A stretch of DNA of 64,000 nt from Acetobacter conturbans (GTDB lineage: Bacteria; Pseudomonadota; Alphaproteobacteria; Acetobacterales; Acetobacteraceae). Below are positions 1 to 9,048 of the stretch, piece after piece; position 1 is the stretch's first letter, and every line of letters starts with the position of its first letter. The notes beneath the pieces are model-generated. The model did no database searches. It was not told the origin of the DNA and was given only the letters and a program-made list of their open reading frames with translations. The stretch is taken from the NCBI RefSeq assembly GCF_011516755.1, contig NZ_WOSY01000001.1, positions 248,001-312,000 on the forward strand, written 5' to 3'. The position numbers and the translations under genes were made by a program.

Positions 1-417
1 CACCCATTGTCCATCAGCCGTGTCTCCATGGACGTGGATCTGCTCGGAGGTGAGGTAATGCACGTTGAGCAAAAGTGCCGGGTCCCGTTTCTCTCCCCAG
101 AAGCTCTCGAAATGACGACGGATGGCGGCCTTGCCAACGCATTGTCCGAACTGACCGGTGTAGTATTCTCCCACACCCTCCCAGATCGCGTCTTCCGTAT
201 AGAGATCCATGATCCGATCGACCCGCTGAGCATCATCAACATTCCCGATTTCCGGGCATGGTGTGTCGCACAGGAACATGTAGCGGGCCTGAAGACGGCG
301 CACGGCCGCTTCTCCTTCCAGATCCGCGATACGCCGTTCAAGAGAGGCGACCAGACCTGCCAGCGATGCGTTATCCACCATTTCGATCTCCGTTGTCGTA
401 TCCGGGGCGTCAGACAT
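1..417 (-). CDS. iacI: SnoaL-like / NTF2-fold protein IacI (3' end beyond window)
   Basis: This is a partial gene: 139 codons are visible from the ATG at 417 and the frame is still open at base 1. An N-terminal helix rich in Glu and Arg (about residues 15-40) is followed by YTEDAIWEGVGEY and a GKAAIRRHF stretch, the pattern of SnoaL-like NTF2-fold domains. Its ATG overlaps the stop of the amidase gene in ATGTCTGA, so the two are probably translationally coupled. A small protein of this type closes known indole-3-acetate (iac) operons, where its role is not settled. The symbol rests on position and fold. Confidence 0.75.
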   Translation of the reverse strand, partial: MSDAPDTTTEIEMVDNASLAGLVASLERRIADLEGEAAVRRLQARYMFLCDTPCPEIGNVDDAQRVDRIMDLYTEDAIWEGVGEYYTGQFGQCVGKAAIRRHFESFWGEKRDPALLLNVHYLTSEQIHVHGDTADGQWV

Positions 418-1645
418 GCACTGAAGGGACAGGGCGTGAGGGCAGCACCGTTTCGGCCCAGGCGGCCTGATCAAGCAGAGTCTCATCCTCTCCAAGCGGT
501 GCGAGGAGCTGCACACCCACCGGCAGGCCATGCAGACCGGTCAGGCCCGGTAGGGTGACAGTCGGGAGCCGCAACAATGTCCACAGGCGGCTGAAGAGCG
601 GGCTTCCCGTGCCTTCGGACAGGAGAGGAGCCACATCGGGAGCGGCGGGGGCCAGAACAGCCGTCCCGGACGGCACAAGGGCAGCAAAGCGGGACCGCAG
701 TTCTTCCGCACGTGCCAACGCATTCCGATAGGTGGCGTAATCGATACGCTGCCCTGCTTCCAGAAGTCCGGTGATCTGCTCGCTCAGTTGCGCACGCCGC
801 TGCGTGAATTCCCACGCGAGAGCCTGCGAGGCTTCATAGCTCATGATCGTGATATGCAGGCTGGCGGCATCCGAAAAAACGGACAGATCAAGCTCCACGA
901 CTTCTACATGCGCCCCGAACAGGCGAGCGGCCTCTTCCACGGCATGGCGCGTGCCTTCCCCGGCCTCGTTCCAGTGCGGCGTGCGGCACAGCGCGATGCG
1001 TGTCGGCACCGTGGGTGTGAGGTGGCTCGTTGTGGCGACTGGCCCCTTAAGGACGGCGTCAGCCCGGGCCGCAGTGGCGACATCGCGGGTGATGGTGCCC
1101 AGCGTATCGAACGAGGGCGCCAGACTCTTGATGCCGGCCGCTGCGTAACGTCCGTAGCTCGGCTTGAAGCCGACCGTGCCGCAATAGGATGCGGGGCGTG
1201 TCAGGGAAGCCGCCGTCTGGGAAGCGAGACCGATATCGATCATGCCTGCCGCGACTGCCGCCGCCGACCCGCTGGAAGAGCCGCCCGGTGTGCGGGTGAC
1301 ATCATGCGGGTTGACGGTTGGACCAGCCCGGAAGAAGGCGAATTCGGTCGTGACCGTCTTACCTACGCAGACCGCACCGGCATTGCGGAGCTGGGTCACA
1401 CAGGCAGCATCGCCCCGACTGTGGTTTCCCGCATAGATCGGGGAGCCATGCTCCGTGGTGTATCCCACCGTATCGATGATGTCCTTCACCCCGACACTCA
1501 GTCCGTTCAGCGGCCCCTCGGGTGCCTGCTCGGCCTCCGTCCGGATACGCACCGGGTCATAGGTCGTAAAGGCCCGGACCGTGCTTTCACAGGTCTCAAT
1601 GCGCTTCAGGAGAGCAGTCGCGGTATCCATCGGGGAGTTGGTCAC
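410..1645 (-). CDS. iacH: Amidase-signature hydrolase, IacH-like
   Basis: 411 aa amidase-signature enzyme. The Ser-cisSer-Lys triad can be placed at Lys54 (in GVKDIID), Ser123 (in GGSSSGSAAA) and Ser147 (in TAASLTRP). The 69- and 24-residue spacings between them are those of malonamidase-type enzymes. An amidase is a standard member of iac clusters (iacH). It is not needed for the core chemistry and may act on indole-3-acetamide-type or other acyl amides; that is inference. It sits 28 bp after the flavin reductase and overlaps the following gene by 8 bp, so it is part of the same operon. Confidence 0.85.
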   Translation of the reverse strand: MTNSPMDTATALLKRIETCESTVRAFTTYDPVRIRTEAEQAPEGPLNGLSVGVKDIIDTVGYTTEHGSPIYAGNHSRGDAACVTQLRNAGAVCVGKTVTTEFAFFRAGPTVNPHDVTRTPGGSSSGSAAAVAAGMIDIGLASQTAASLTRPASYCGTVGFKPSYGRYAAAGIKSLAPSFDTLGTITRDVATAARADAVLKGPVATTSHLTPTVPTRIALCRTPHWNEAGEGTRHAVEEAARLFGAHVEVVELDLSVFSDAASLHITIMSYEASQALAWEFTQRRAQLSEQITGLLEAGQRIDYATYRNALARAEELRSRFAALVPSGTAVLAPAAPDVAPLLSEGTGSPLFSRLWTLLRLPTVTLPGLTGLHGLPVGVQLLAPLGEDETLLDQAAWAETVLPSRPVPSVHV

Positions 1646-1673
1646 GTGTCACCTCATGAGTATCGGAAGATGG

Positions 1674-2156
1674 TCAGGCGGCGAGATCGAAGGCGCCCTT
1701 GAAATACAGCAGCGGGAGCGTGGACTCTTCCGTGTGCATGGTGACGCTCACGGGGCGGGCGAGAAAGATCTCGTGCGTGCCGCCACGCAGGGTTTCCACG
1801 ACTTCGACCCCGATCTGGACAAGCGCATCACGCACAAAGAACAGACCATCCTCATGCCATTCGCATTTTTCCTCGAAGGATTTTCCATCAGCTTTGCCCG
1901 CGAAATGAAAAGCGAGGTCCTGCTGCGTGCTATTGAGAATGCTCAGGCCAAAACGACCGGTTGCCTCAATGGCGCTACAGGTTGCGCTTTTGTTGTGCAG
2001 GCACACCAGAAGGGTGAGAGGATCGAGGGACACCGAACTCAGGGCGCTGATCGTGGCGCCGCGGTCACCGTCCGTACCACGCGCCGTCACGACGGCAACA
2101 CCGGTCGCAAAATGGGACATGGCGCGACGGAAAATATCAGGGGTGACGGTGGTCAT
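1674..2156 (-). CDS. iacG: Flavin reductase IacG (partner of IacA)
   Basis: 160 aa protein of the flavin reductase (HpaC/FMN-binding split barrel) family: FRRAMSHFATGVAVVTA at the N terminus, then the SALSSVSLDPLTLLVCL flavin-binding stretch and a GGTHEIFLARP segment. The start at 2156 is preferred over one 24 codons upstream because it has a GGAGAGAC ribosome site and the family normally begins here. In iac operons this enzyme supplies reduced flavin to the acyl-CoA-dehydrogenase-like monooxygenase IacA, which is encoded at the head of this operon. Confidence 0.87.
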   Translation of the reverse strand: MTTVTPDIFRRAMSHFATGVAVVTARGTDGDRGATISALSSVSLDPLTLLVCLHNKSATCSAIEATGRFGLSILNSTQQDLAFHFAGKADGKSFEEKCEWHEDGLFFVRDALVQIGVEVVETLRGGTHEIFLARPVSVTMHTEESTLPLLYFKGAFDLAA

Positions 2157-2248
2157 TAGTCTCTCCAAGCCATGCAGGCGCTTGCCCGCGTCATCTTTAC
2201 GCCGCCATCGGCACGATGACGGCTGCATTGCACGGTGGGTTGGCGATG

Positions 2249-3211
2249 TCAGATATCGACAACCAGAAGGGGAGTTTTGGAGCGCGAGCAGCAGAGTGCG
2301 ATCTGATCGGTCCGTTCATCTTCCGTGAGGTATTCGTCGCGGTGTTCGGCTTCACCTTCCAGCACACTGACGACGCAGGTGCCGCAGATGCCCTGCTCGC
2401 AGCTCAGAGTAACCTTCACGCCCGCCTTGCCAAGGGCGGTGGCGATGGACTCATCCGCGCCCACCTCCACGCGCACGCCGGATTTGGCGGCCAGCACGGT
2501 GAACCCCTCTCCGCCTGTGACAGGCTGGGCTGAAAAGGCTTCACGGTGAAGGAGGCTGTCCGGATAGCCGAGCTTGTGTCCGGCTTCGAACACGGCATCC
2601 ATCAGCCCGATCGGCCCGCAGGTATAGACATGCGCCACTGCATTGGCCGCTGTCGGCTTCAGAGCCGCCTCCAGATCGAAGCGGGCGGTATCCTTGCTGC
2701 TGCGGTCGTGAACGATCACTGAATCTGCGAACGGCATTTCGGCCAGAAGGGTGGCGAAGACCGGATTGCGCGCCACGTAATGAAGCGTGAAGGCGCGCTT
2801 GCGGTCGTACAGTTCGTAAGCCATCGCGATGAGCGGTGTGACACCAATTCCGCCGCCGACCAGAATGGTGTGCTCACCTTCCGGGGCCAGCGGGAAGAGG
2901 TTGCGCGGCAGGCCGATGGTCATCGCCTGACCGGGGCTTACCTGATCATGCACCGCCTGCGAACCGCCGCGCGAAGCAGCCTCACGCAGCACGGCAAGAC
3001 GGTAACAGGACCGGTCGGCTGGATCGCCGCACAGGGAGTACTGTCTTACCAGACCGTCACCCAGGAACAGATCGACATGCGCCCCGGCTTCCCATGCGGG
3101 AAGAGGAGAACCGTCTTCGGAGATCAGCGAAAAGGAGAGGACATCACCGAGATGTTCGGCGGTGCCTACCTTGACGGACAGAGTCTGTCCCGAGGGTGTG
3201 CTGGCATTCAT
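2249..3211 (-). CDS. iacF: PDR/VanB-type ferredoxin reductase IacF
   Basis: 320 aa electron-transfer protein. The flavin-binding motif RQYS is at residues 56-59. A nucleotide-binding glycine stretch (GGGIGVTPLI) lies near 120. A C-terminal plant-type [2Fe-2S] domain has Cys271, Cys276, Cys279 and Cys307/308. It passes electrons from NAD(P)H to a Rieske oxygenase, here most likely IacC/IacD encoded two genes upstream. The ATG lies within the 3' end of the SDR gene (4-bp overlap), indicating tight coupling. Confidence 0.87.
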   Translation of the reverse strand: MNASTPSGQTLSVKVGTAEHLGDVLSFSLISEDGSPLPAWEAGAHVDLFLGDGLVRQYSLCGDPADRSCYRLAVLREAASRGGSQAVHDQVSPGQAMTIGLPRNLFPLAPEGEHTILVGGGIGVTPLIAMAYELYDRKRAFTLHYVARNPVFATLLAEMPFADSVIVHDRSSKDTARFDLEAALKPTAANAVAHVYTCGPIGLMDAVFEAGHKLGYPDSLLHREAFSAQPVTGGEGFTVLAAKSGVRVEVGADESIATALGKAGVKVTLSCEQGICGTCVVSVLEGEAEHRDEYLTEDERTDQIALCCSRSKTPLLVVDI

Positions 3212-3942
3212 CGCATATAGAGCCCACAGTTGATGTCGATGATGGAACCCGTGATGGAGCCGGCGTCCGGACGGGCAAGCTCCGCTACCATCCGGGCAAC
3301 GGTCACGGGGCTACCCGGCTGTCCGGTCGGCAGGCTGGCCATGGCACGACGGGCGTTTTCCTCGCCGATGGTTTCCGCCACGGAAGGAAGGTCGAGCGGA
3401 CCCGGTGCAATGGCGTTCACTGTGATGCCGTGCGGCGCCAGATCGCGGGCAAATACCTTGGTCAGCGTGTGCACGCCTCCCTTGGAAGCCGCATAATGCG
3501 CGCCCGTTGCCGTGCCACCGTTTTCACCGGCCAGAGAGCCGATGTTGACGATGCGTCCGCCGATGTCCCGCGCCCGCAGACGCCGTGCGAAACGCTGGCA
3601 TCCGAGGAAGGTGCCTCGCAGGTTCACAGCCATGATGGCATCGAAGGTTGCGATGTCGATGTCCAGCACCTTCTCCGCCTTCATGACGGCGGCGTTATTC
3701 ACCAGAAGCCAGGGGAGGCCGAGGCGTGCCTCGACCGCATCCAGCGCCGTCTCCATGGCCTGTTCCGATGAAACATCCAGAGCCACACCCATGGAGTCCG
3801 GACCCAGCTCGGCCGCGATGGCACATGCCGCCGTCTCATCGAGGTCGGCGATGGCGACGCGATAGCCTTCGGAGGCCAGATGCCGCGCGATGCTGGCACC
3901 CAGCCCTCTGGCTCCGCCTGTGACGAGGGCGACGGGCTTCAA
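3208..3942 (-). CDS. iacE: SDR-family oxidoreductase IacE
   Basis: 244 aa classical short-chain dehydrogenase. It has the TGGxRGLG cofactor motif at residues 8-15, NNAAV at 82-86, Ser136, and Tyr150/Lys154 in YAASK. An SDR occupies this position in iac operons, between the dioxygenase beta subunit and the reductase, and is thought to act on an oxidised indole-acetate intermediate. Its start overlaps the end of the beta-subunit gene by 4 bp. General SDR function is certain; the substrate is inferred from context. Confidence 0.87.
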   Translation of the reverse strand: MKPVALVTGGARGLGASIARHLASEGYRVAIADLDETAACAIAAELGPDSMGVALDVSSEQAMETALDAVEARLGLPWLLVNNAAVMKAEKVLDIDIATFDAIMAVNLRGTFLGCQRFARRLRARDIGGRIVNIGSLAGENGGTATGAHYAASKGGVHTLTKVFARDLAPHGITVNAIAPGPLDLPSVAETIGEENARRAMASLPTGQPGSPVTVARMVAELARPDAGSITGSIIDINCGLYMR

Positions 3943-4412
3943 AGGATGTAACTCACGGCCGTAAGCGCTTCAGTGGAGGTCAGAAGACGGACGATCTTGC
4001 GATCGATCTTCAGCACCCCATCGGTGCGGACCAGCCGGAAGGTGACATTGGCCGAGTAGTAACGCTCACGTCCCTGACGCAGCTCCGTCAGCATCTGCGC
4101 ACATCGCAGCGTGCAGCTCTCAGCATTGCTTTCCAGCATACGATAGCGGGCCTGCAGGCGAACCGTTTTGGCTGGTGGGGCTGCCGAAATGGCACGACCA
4201 CTCAGCAGACGCTCGACCCGTTTTTCACGCATTTCTGCATTGTCATAGGCATAGTTCAGAGTCTTTTCGAACTCTTCCGTGTCCGGATCGATCGGAACCA
4301 CATAGATGCCGTTGGGCGTGTAGAGCGACAACCACTCCTTGAAGTCGCCATGATCCAGCATGTCGGCCTCAAGTGTGATCATCTCGATGGCTTCGTTGAG
4401 GGTAATGCTCAT
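3939..4412 (-). CDS. iacD: Ring-hydroxylating dioxygenase beta subunit IacD
   Basis: 157 aa from the ATG at 4412, which overlaps the alpha-subunit stop as ATGA; an open frame continues 16 codons upstream but is unlikely to be used. The fold is that of the small NTF2-like subunit of aromatic-ring dioxygenases (EADMLDHGDFKEWLSLYTPNGIY near the N terminus, RYMLESNAESCTLRC later). It has no cofactor and stabilises the alpha subunit. It pairs with IacC, which precedes it. Confidence 0.88.
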   Translation of the reverse strand: MSITLNEAIEMITLEADMLDHGDFKEWLSLYTPNGIYVVPIDPDTEEFEKTLNYAYDNAEMREKRVERLLSGRAISAAPPAKTVRLQARYRMLESNAESCTLRCAQMLTELRQGRERYYSANVTFRLVRTDGVLKIDRKIVRLLTSTEALTAVSYIL

Positions 4413-5689
4413 TCCCCGTTCTCCGCTCTGACGGTTTTGCCTGTCATATCGACCAGCCACTGCCTGTAAGCTGCGCGCATACCCGTTTCCGCGCTTACGT
4501 CACTGAACAGGTTTCCATCCTCACGCTGCGCTTCATGGCCAAGACCACGATTGAGCAGGATCGAGATGTCGCGCCCGGCCAGCGAGCCGCGCTGCACACG
4601 ATCCCATGCCTCGGAATCATCCGGTGTCCCGAAGCCCATTGGTCCCTGAAAATGCTCATGCAGACGCAGGCGCATTTCGTTTGCGAGCTCTGGACCACCA
4701 TCCATGCCGATCGCGACATGACGGATTTCCGTTTCCATGACCGCTAGCGGGCGCAGCACCCGGAAGAAGGCCATTGAACAGGCCAGATTGGGGAAGAGGT
4801 TCAGGTTGAAGCCTGATCCACCCACGGCACGCACGATGCGACGCACCTGCTCGTCCGGATAATCCTTCGCCAGTTCGTCAGCGAGTTCCTGAAAACGCTC
4901 GGGAATAGGTGCTTCAAGGTTCTCGTCCAGATCGACCAGATCGGGGATCATCACCATGACGGAGTGACCATGCCCGAGATCCTCGACGTAGCCATTGCCT
5001 TCCACGAAATCGAAGGTGTTCTGCGTCTCGCTGTCCACGGAATCCAAAAAGGATTTGTGCACGATCGGGAAGTGATAAGCATCCGTCGTGTTTTCGAGCT
5101 GAATTTTCCAGTTACCTGGGAACGTGAACTTGTGTTCGCCCATGGTTTTGATCGGCCAGCCTGCGCCCTGCTTCATGAACAGGTCGATCCATGGCTTTGT
5201 GCGACCGAGCCACGCATCCAGCGACATGATGTCATGATCGAAGCTTGCAAAGATCAGGCCATTATATTCTTCGACGCGCAGCGAGATGAGCGGATAATTG
5301 CTCTTGTCGAGCTGACCCGTATAGCCTTCCTGAAAAGGAACGCCACGCAGAGCGCCGTCGAGACCATAGGCCCAGCCGTGATAAGGGCAGACGAAGCTGG
5401 CCGCCTTACCTTTCTTGTGCTCACACACCGTCGCGCCACGATGACGGCACCGGTTGAGCATGACGTGGACTTCACCCTTGCGGTCACGTGAAACGATGAC
5501 CGGGTGTTGCCCTATGAACGTCGTGATGTAGTTGCCGGATTCGGGAAGATCGCTGCGGTGAGCGACCCAGATCCAGTTGTGCATGAAAATGCGATCCATT
5601 TCCATGTCGAACAGATCGGGGTTGCTATAAATCGAACCATCCGCGCTATCCTCGTTTACGAGAGTGGTCGGGTCCGGAAGAATGTCCAT
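4409..5689 (-). CDS. iacC: Rieske ring-hydroxylating dioxygenase alpha subunit IacC
   Basis: 426 aa oxygenase large subunit. Rieske [2Fe-2S] ligands are Cys81 and His83 (CRHRGATVC) and Cys101 and His104 (CPYHGW). The mononuclear iron site is seen in DAYHFPIVH, with Asp203, His206 and His211. In the iac pathway this enzyme, with IacD and reductase IacF, acts late, turning the oxidised oxindole-acetate intermediate into catechol. It lies 50 bp downstream of iacA. In several characterised clusters iacB lies between iacA and iacC; no iacB is present here. Confidence 0.9.
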   Translation of the reverse strand: MDILPDPTTLVNEDSADGSIYSNPDLFDMEMDRIFMHNWIWVAHRSDLPESGNYITTFIGQHPVIVSRDRKGEVHVMLNRCRHRGATVCEHKKGKAASFVCPYHGWAYGLDGALRGVPFQEGYTGQLDKSNYPLISLRVEEYNGLIFASFDHDIMSLDAWLGRTKPWIDLFMKQGAGWPIKTMGEHKFTFPGNWKIQLENTTDAYHFPIVHKSFLDSVDSETQNTFDFVEGNGYVEDLGHGHSVMVMIPDLVDLDENLEAPIPERFQELADELAKDYPDEQVRRIVRAVGGSGFNLNLFPNLACSMAFFRVLRPLAVMETEIRHVAIGMDGGPELANEMRLRLHEHFQGPMGFGTPDDSEAWDRVQRGSLAGRDISILLNRGLGHEAQREDGNLFSDVSAETGMRAAYRQWLVDMTGKTVRAENGE

Positions 5690-5739
5690 CTGTCTGATCC
5701 TTGCTCTTCGTGATCTGGTGTCGTGACAGCGTCAGCTGA

Positions 5740-6894
5740 TCAGGGATAACCGGGGCGGCCACCGCGGCCGAACATGACTTTGCCGGCTGCTTCGTAATTT
5801 CCGCGCGCCATGAAGGCGTGCTGCGCCACCACCGCACAATCCTGGAAACAGCGCCCAAGAATGTGGTCGGTCTGGACAGCCGCTATGCCACCAAGCGTGA
5901 AACACATCCGCGCGACGTCGAAAGCGGTCTGCGCTCCGTTTGTTGCGGCAAGGCGCACACGATTGGCTTCCGCTTCGGAAATCACCTGACCTGCACAGAG
6001 ATTGCCCCACACGTCCCGCGTCGTTTCATAGAAGAAAGAACGTGCGGCAGAAAGCTGTGCCTCAGCCTCACCGGCGACCTGCTGCACATGCGCCCGATCG
6101 GCCATGGTCGGTGCGCCAGTGATGGAACGACGGCCTGCCGCCATCTGCTTGACTTCCTCAAGGGCGCGCCGCGCACATCCAAGGCCCACGACAGTCAGCA
6201 CCTGAGCGGCAAGCCCGAGCGATGGATAAGAATAGATCGGCATGTCGAGGTTGGGCGTGCCGCCACGAATGAAGGTCCATTCCGCTGGCACGAATACGTC
6301 CTCCACAACCACATCGTGACTGCCGGTGGCGGCCAGACCGATGGTGTTCCACGTCTCATCGATGCGCACGGCGGAAGCGGGCATCACGGCTGTCCGGGGC
6401 AATCCGCCCTCCTCGCCTTCAACGGCAATGCCGACACCGATAAGGGATGCGCCGGGGCAACCACTGGCATAGGGCCACCGGCCGTTGACGATAAAACCGC
6501 CATCGACGACTTTTGCCTTCTGGGGCGGAAAGATCGCACCCGCAAAAACCACATCCGGGTCTTTGGCATAAAGAGTTTCGAGCGTGCTAATGGGAAGCGC
6601 TGCGAGATAGGTGGCCGAAACGCCGAAACTTGCGACCCAGCCAGCCGAGGCATCAGCCTGCGCGATGGCTTCGACCAGTTCCAGAAATTCCATCGGCGTT
6701 GCTTCGAGGCCCCCGAAACGCTGCGCCACAAGAGCGCGATACACGCCGATCTTCTGGAATTTCTCGATGATGGTCTGGGGCACCCGTCTGAGGGCCCGAT
6801 ATTCGAGGGCGTCTTTCCGGATCGTGGCCAGCGTCTCTTCAAGAACGCCGCCAGCCAGAAACGCCTCTGCGACCCGCGGGGTGTCATTCAGCAT
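5740..6894 (-). CDS. iacA: Flavin-dependent monooxygenase IacA (acyl-CoA dehydrogenase fold)
   Basis: 384 aa protein with the acyl-CoA dehydrogenase fold, of the two-component monooxygenase type (HpaH/indole-oxygenating branch) rather than a beta-oxidation enzyme. Motifs include RRVPQTIIEKFQKIGVYR near the N terminus, a mid-protein GRWPYASGCPGASLIGVG stretch and a C-terminal RMCFTLGG. In IAA degraders IacA carries out the first hydroxylation of the indole ring using reduced flavin from IacG. It is the first gene of the operon. The upstream leader holds a perfect 8-bp hairpin at 6918-6936. Confidence 0.85.
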   Translation of the reverse strand: MLNDTPRVAEAFLAGGVLEETLATIRKDALEYRALRRVPQTIIEKFQKIGVYRALVAQRFGGLEATPMEFLELVEAIAQADASAGWVASFGVSATYLAALPISTLETLYAKDPDVVFAGAIFPPQKAKVVDGGFIVNGRWPYASGCPGASLIGVGIAVEGEEGGLPRTAVMPASAVRIDETWNTIGLAATGSHDVVVEDVFVPAEWTFIRGGTPNLDMPIYSYPSLGLAAQVLTVVGLGCARRALEEVKQMAAGRRSITGAPTMADRAHVQQVAGEAEAQLSAARSFFYETTRDVWGNLCAGQVISEAEANRVRLAATNGAQTAFDVARMCFTLGGIAAVQTDHILGRCFQDCAVVAQHAFMARGNYEAAGKVMFGRGGRPGYP

Positions 6895-7537
6895 GTGTTC
6901 GTGCCTGATCTGTTGCGGGAGCAGAGCGTCTGCTCCTCGGTTTCATCAGGGACGCCTCTGTGATCGGGGGGCATCCACCCCTTTTCGTCTATCGGCGATT
7001 CATATCCTTTTCAAGTAATTTTTCTATCTTTCTTCCTTCGAAACGATATCCGTGAATTCCGCTTATTTCTGAAGGAAAATACGGGGTGAGACGTCAGAAT
7101 GACCGATCATCCCCTGACGGCCGGACAGGCTGGACGATTGTGGGCGGGAATGGGAGCAGGCCCGTCCTTACCAGTGCCCGTTATCCCATCGATAGCCGAC
7201 TCTGGAATCGACCCGGCCCCAGTCCCCTCCGAGTCTACCGCCCCCCTGATTCGAGGCCGAAGAAAGCCATTTTTCCGTATTTCCGCGAAAGATTATGGAG
7301 AAACATCGGCACCGAAAAGGCAGCCGCGAAACAGGCCGCCCTCCCTACCGCTCACGGGCGCGGCATCACCATCAAGGCTCCTATGATTCGATTTCGTAAT
7401 ATTTAAACGATATTTCGCTTGAATAGGACACAATCAGACGATAGCGTCATTTCGTATCCGATATGATGATCGTCTCCGGATGGAATGTGGCAGGGCTGGT
7501 CTCCGGCATACATCCCGATACGAAGAAAGGTAATGCC
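6895..7537. other. Divergent control region between iacA and feaB
   Basis: No convincing gene is seen in these 643 bases, which must hold the promoters of both the iac operon and the feaB/PQQ dehydrogenase pair. A repeated motif AAACGATAT-YY-CG...TGAAT occurs at 7041-7057 and 7405-7424. A weak minus-strand promoter (TTGAAA, 17 bases, TAGACG) can be drawn around 6987-7015. Short open frames here lack ribosome sites and recognisable content. Confidence 0.5.
6918..6936 (-). promoter_or_regulatory. Hairpin in the iacA leader
   Basis: GGAGCAGA and its exact complement TCTGCTCC are separated by three bases, giving a perfect 8-bp stem 24 bases ahead of the iacA ATG. There is no T-run, so it is not a standard terminator. 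It could affect translation or mRNA stability, or be a protein-binding dyad. Confidence 0.4.
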
Positions 7538-9031
7538 GTGACAGAGACGTCCGTACTGCCGCAAGTGCAGGAATTTGTCAGTCGCCAGCACCAGCTCTAC
7601 ATTGATGGTCAATGGGTGGAGCCCGCCGGGCAGAGTCGCCTCAACGTCTTCAACCCGGCCACAGGCGAGTGCATCGGTTCCGTGCCGGATGCGTCGCCAG
7701 AAGATGTCGATCGCGCGGTAACGTCCGCGCATCGTGCTTTCAAGTCCGGTGCATGGAGCGCACTCTCTCCCTGCGCACGTGAGCGCGTCCTTCTTCGGCT
7801 GGCTGATCTTGTCGAGCGGGATGCTGAGATCCTTGCCCAGCTGGAAACCCTTGAACAGGGAAAATCTCTCGTCCTGTCACGGATTCTCGAATCCGGAGGC
7901 GCCCAGAACTGGATCCGTTATGTCGCGGGTCTGTCCACGAAGATCACTGGACAGAGTCTCGATGTGTCGATCCCGTTGCCTCCGGGAGCGCGCTACACAA
8001 GCTTTACACGCAAGACGCCCGTGGGTGTGGTCGCCGGAATCGTGCCCTGGAATTTTCCGCTCGTGATTGCCGTCTGGAAAGTGCTTCCGGCTCTGGCCGC
8101 AGGGTGCTGTGTGGTCGCCAAGCCAGCCGAAACCACGCCACTGACTCTGCTTTACCTCGCCCGCCTTGCAACCGAAGCTGGTGTGCCGGACGGTGTGTTC
8201 AACGTCATCACGGGTTCGGGTGGCGTTGCGGGAGATGCACTCGTCCGCCATCCCGATATCGCGAAAGTCAGCTTCACCGGATCGACCCCGGTTGGAAAGC
8301 GCATCGCAGAAATCTGTGCGTCCCGACTGGCACGAGTGTCCCTGGAACTCGGCGGCAAAAATCCGGCTATTGTCCTGGCCGATGCGGATGTCGAGCAGGT
8401 GGTCTCGGGTCTCGCCCTCGCAGGCTTCCTCAATCAGGGGCAGGTCTGCGCGGCCTGTTCACGCGTTTATGTCGAAGCGCCCCTGTTCGACAAAGTGGCG
8501 GCTGGCCTTCAGGCTGCACTGTCCTCAATGCGGATCGGTCCGGGCTTTGACGAAACGGCGCAGATAAATCCGCTGGCCTCCGCTGCTCATCAGCGCAAGG
8601 TGAAAGGCTACCTGCAGACCGCCATCGACAACGGAGCCGAAATCCTCTGGGGACAGGAAATTCCTGAAGGTAACGGCTACTATGTCAGACCGGCTGTCGT
8701 ACTGAACCCCGATGACTCCCTGCCGCTGGTCCGGGAGGAAATCTTTGGGCCGGTCATGACCCTGACACGCGTCGAAAATGTGGAAGAGGCGTTGAGCCGA
8801 GCCAATGACTGCCGTTTCGGTCTGGCCGCCAGCGTCTGGACCTCCAGTCTTTCACACGCGATGGACCTGCCGCCCCACCTCGAAGCAGGTACCGTATGGG
8901 TAAACTCACACGTCATGATCGATCCAAATCTTCCCTTTGGAGGCATGAAGGAATCTGGGATTGGCAAGGATTTCGGCACTGAATGGCTCGACGCATTCAC
9001 CGAAACCAAGGCGATCTGCATCCGGCACTGA
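7538..9031 (+). CDS. feaB: Phenylacetaldehyde-type aldehyde dehydrogenase (FeaB-like)
   Basis: 497 aa from the GTG at 7538 (AGAAAGG about 8 bases upstream); an open frame reaches back to 7463 but has a poor start. NAD-dependent aldehyde dehydrogenase with PWNF (Asn172), catalytic Glu270 in LELGGKN and nucleophile Cys304 in NQGQVC. Features recalling E. coli FeaB are [16 protein letters not shown] at the N terminus, [10 protein letters not shown] mid-protein and an ETKAICIRH end. FeaB oxidises phenylacetaldehyde to phenylacetate. Opposite an iac operon, the natural substrate may be indole-3-acetaldehyde, giving IAA; that is inference. Confidence 0.87.
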   Translation: MTETSVLPQVQEFVSRQHQLYIDGQWVEPAGQSRLNVFNPATGECIGSVPDASPEDVDRAVTSAHRAFKSGAWSALSPCARERVLLRLADLVERDAEILAQLETLEQGKSLVLSRILESGGAQNWIRYVAGLSTKITGQSLDVSIPLPPGARYTSFTRKTPVGVVAGIVPWNFPLVIAVWKVLPALAAGCCVVAKPAETTPLTLLYLARLATEAGVPDGVFNVITGSGGVAGDALVRHPDIAKVSFTGSTPVGKRIAEICASRLARVSLELGGKNPAIVLADADVEQVVSGLALAGFLNQGQVCAACSRVYVEAPLFDKVAAGLQAALSSMRIGPGFDETAQINPLASAAHQRKVKGYLQTAIDNGAEILWGQEIPEGNGYYVRPAVVLNPDDSLPLVREEIFGPVMTLTRVENVEEALSRANDCRFGLAASVWTSSLSHAMDLPPHLEAGTVWVNSHVMIDPNLPFGGMKESGIGKDFGTEWLDAFTETKAICIRH

Positions 9032-9048
9032 TGGGAATGGGAAACAAG

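Noticed and set aside
2157..2228. Longer N terminus for the flavin reductase
   Set aside because: The extra 24 residues are not typical of the family, and the inner ATG has a good GGAGAGAC ribosome site.
7086..7406. Overlapping plus-strand frames in the iacA-feaB gap
   Set aside because: They have no ribosome site, no recognisable content and a composition typical of non-coding shadow frames.
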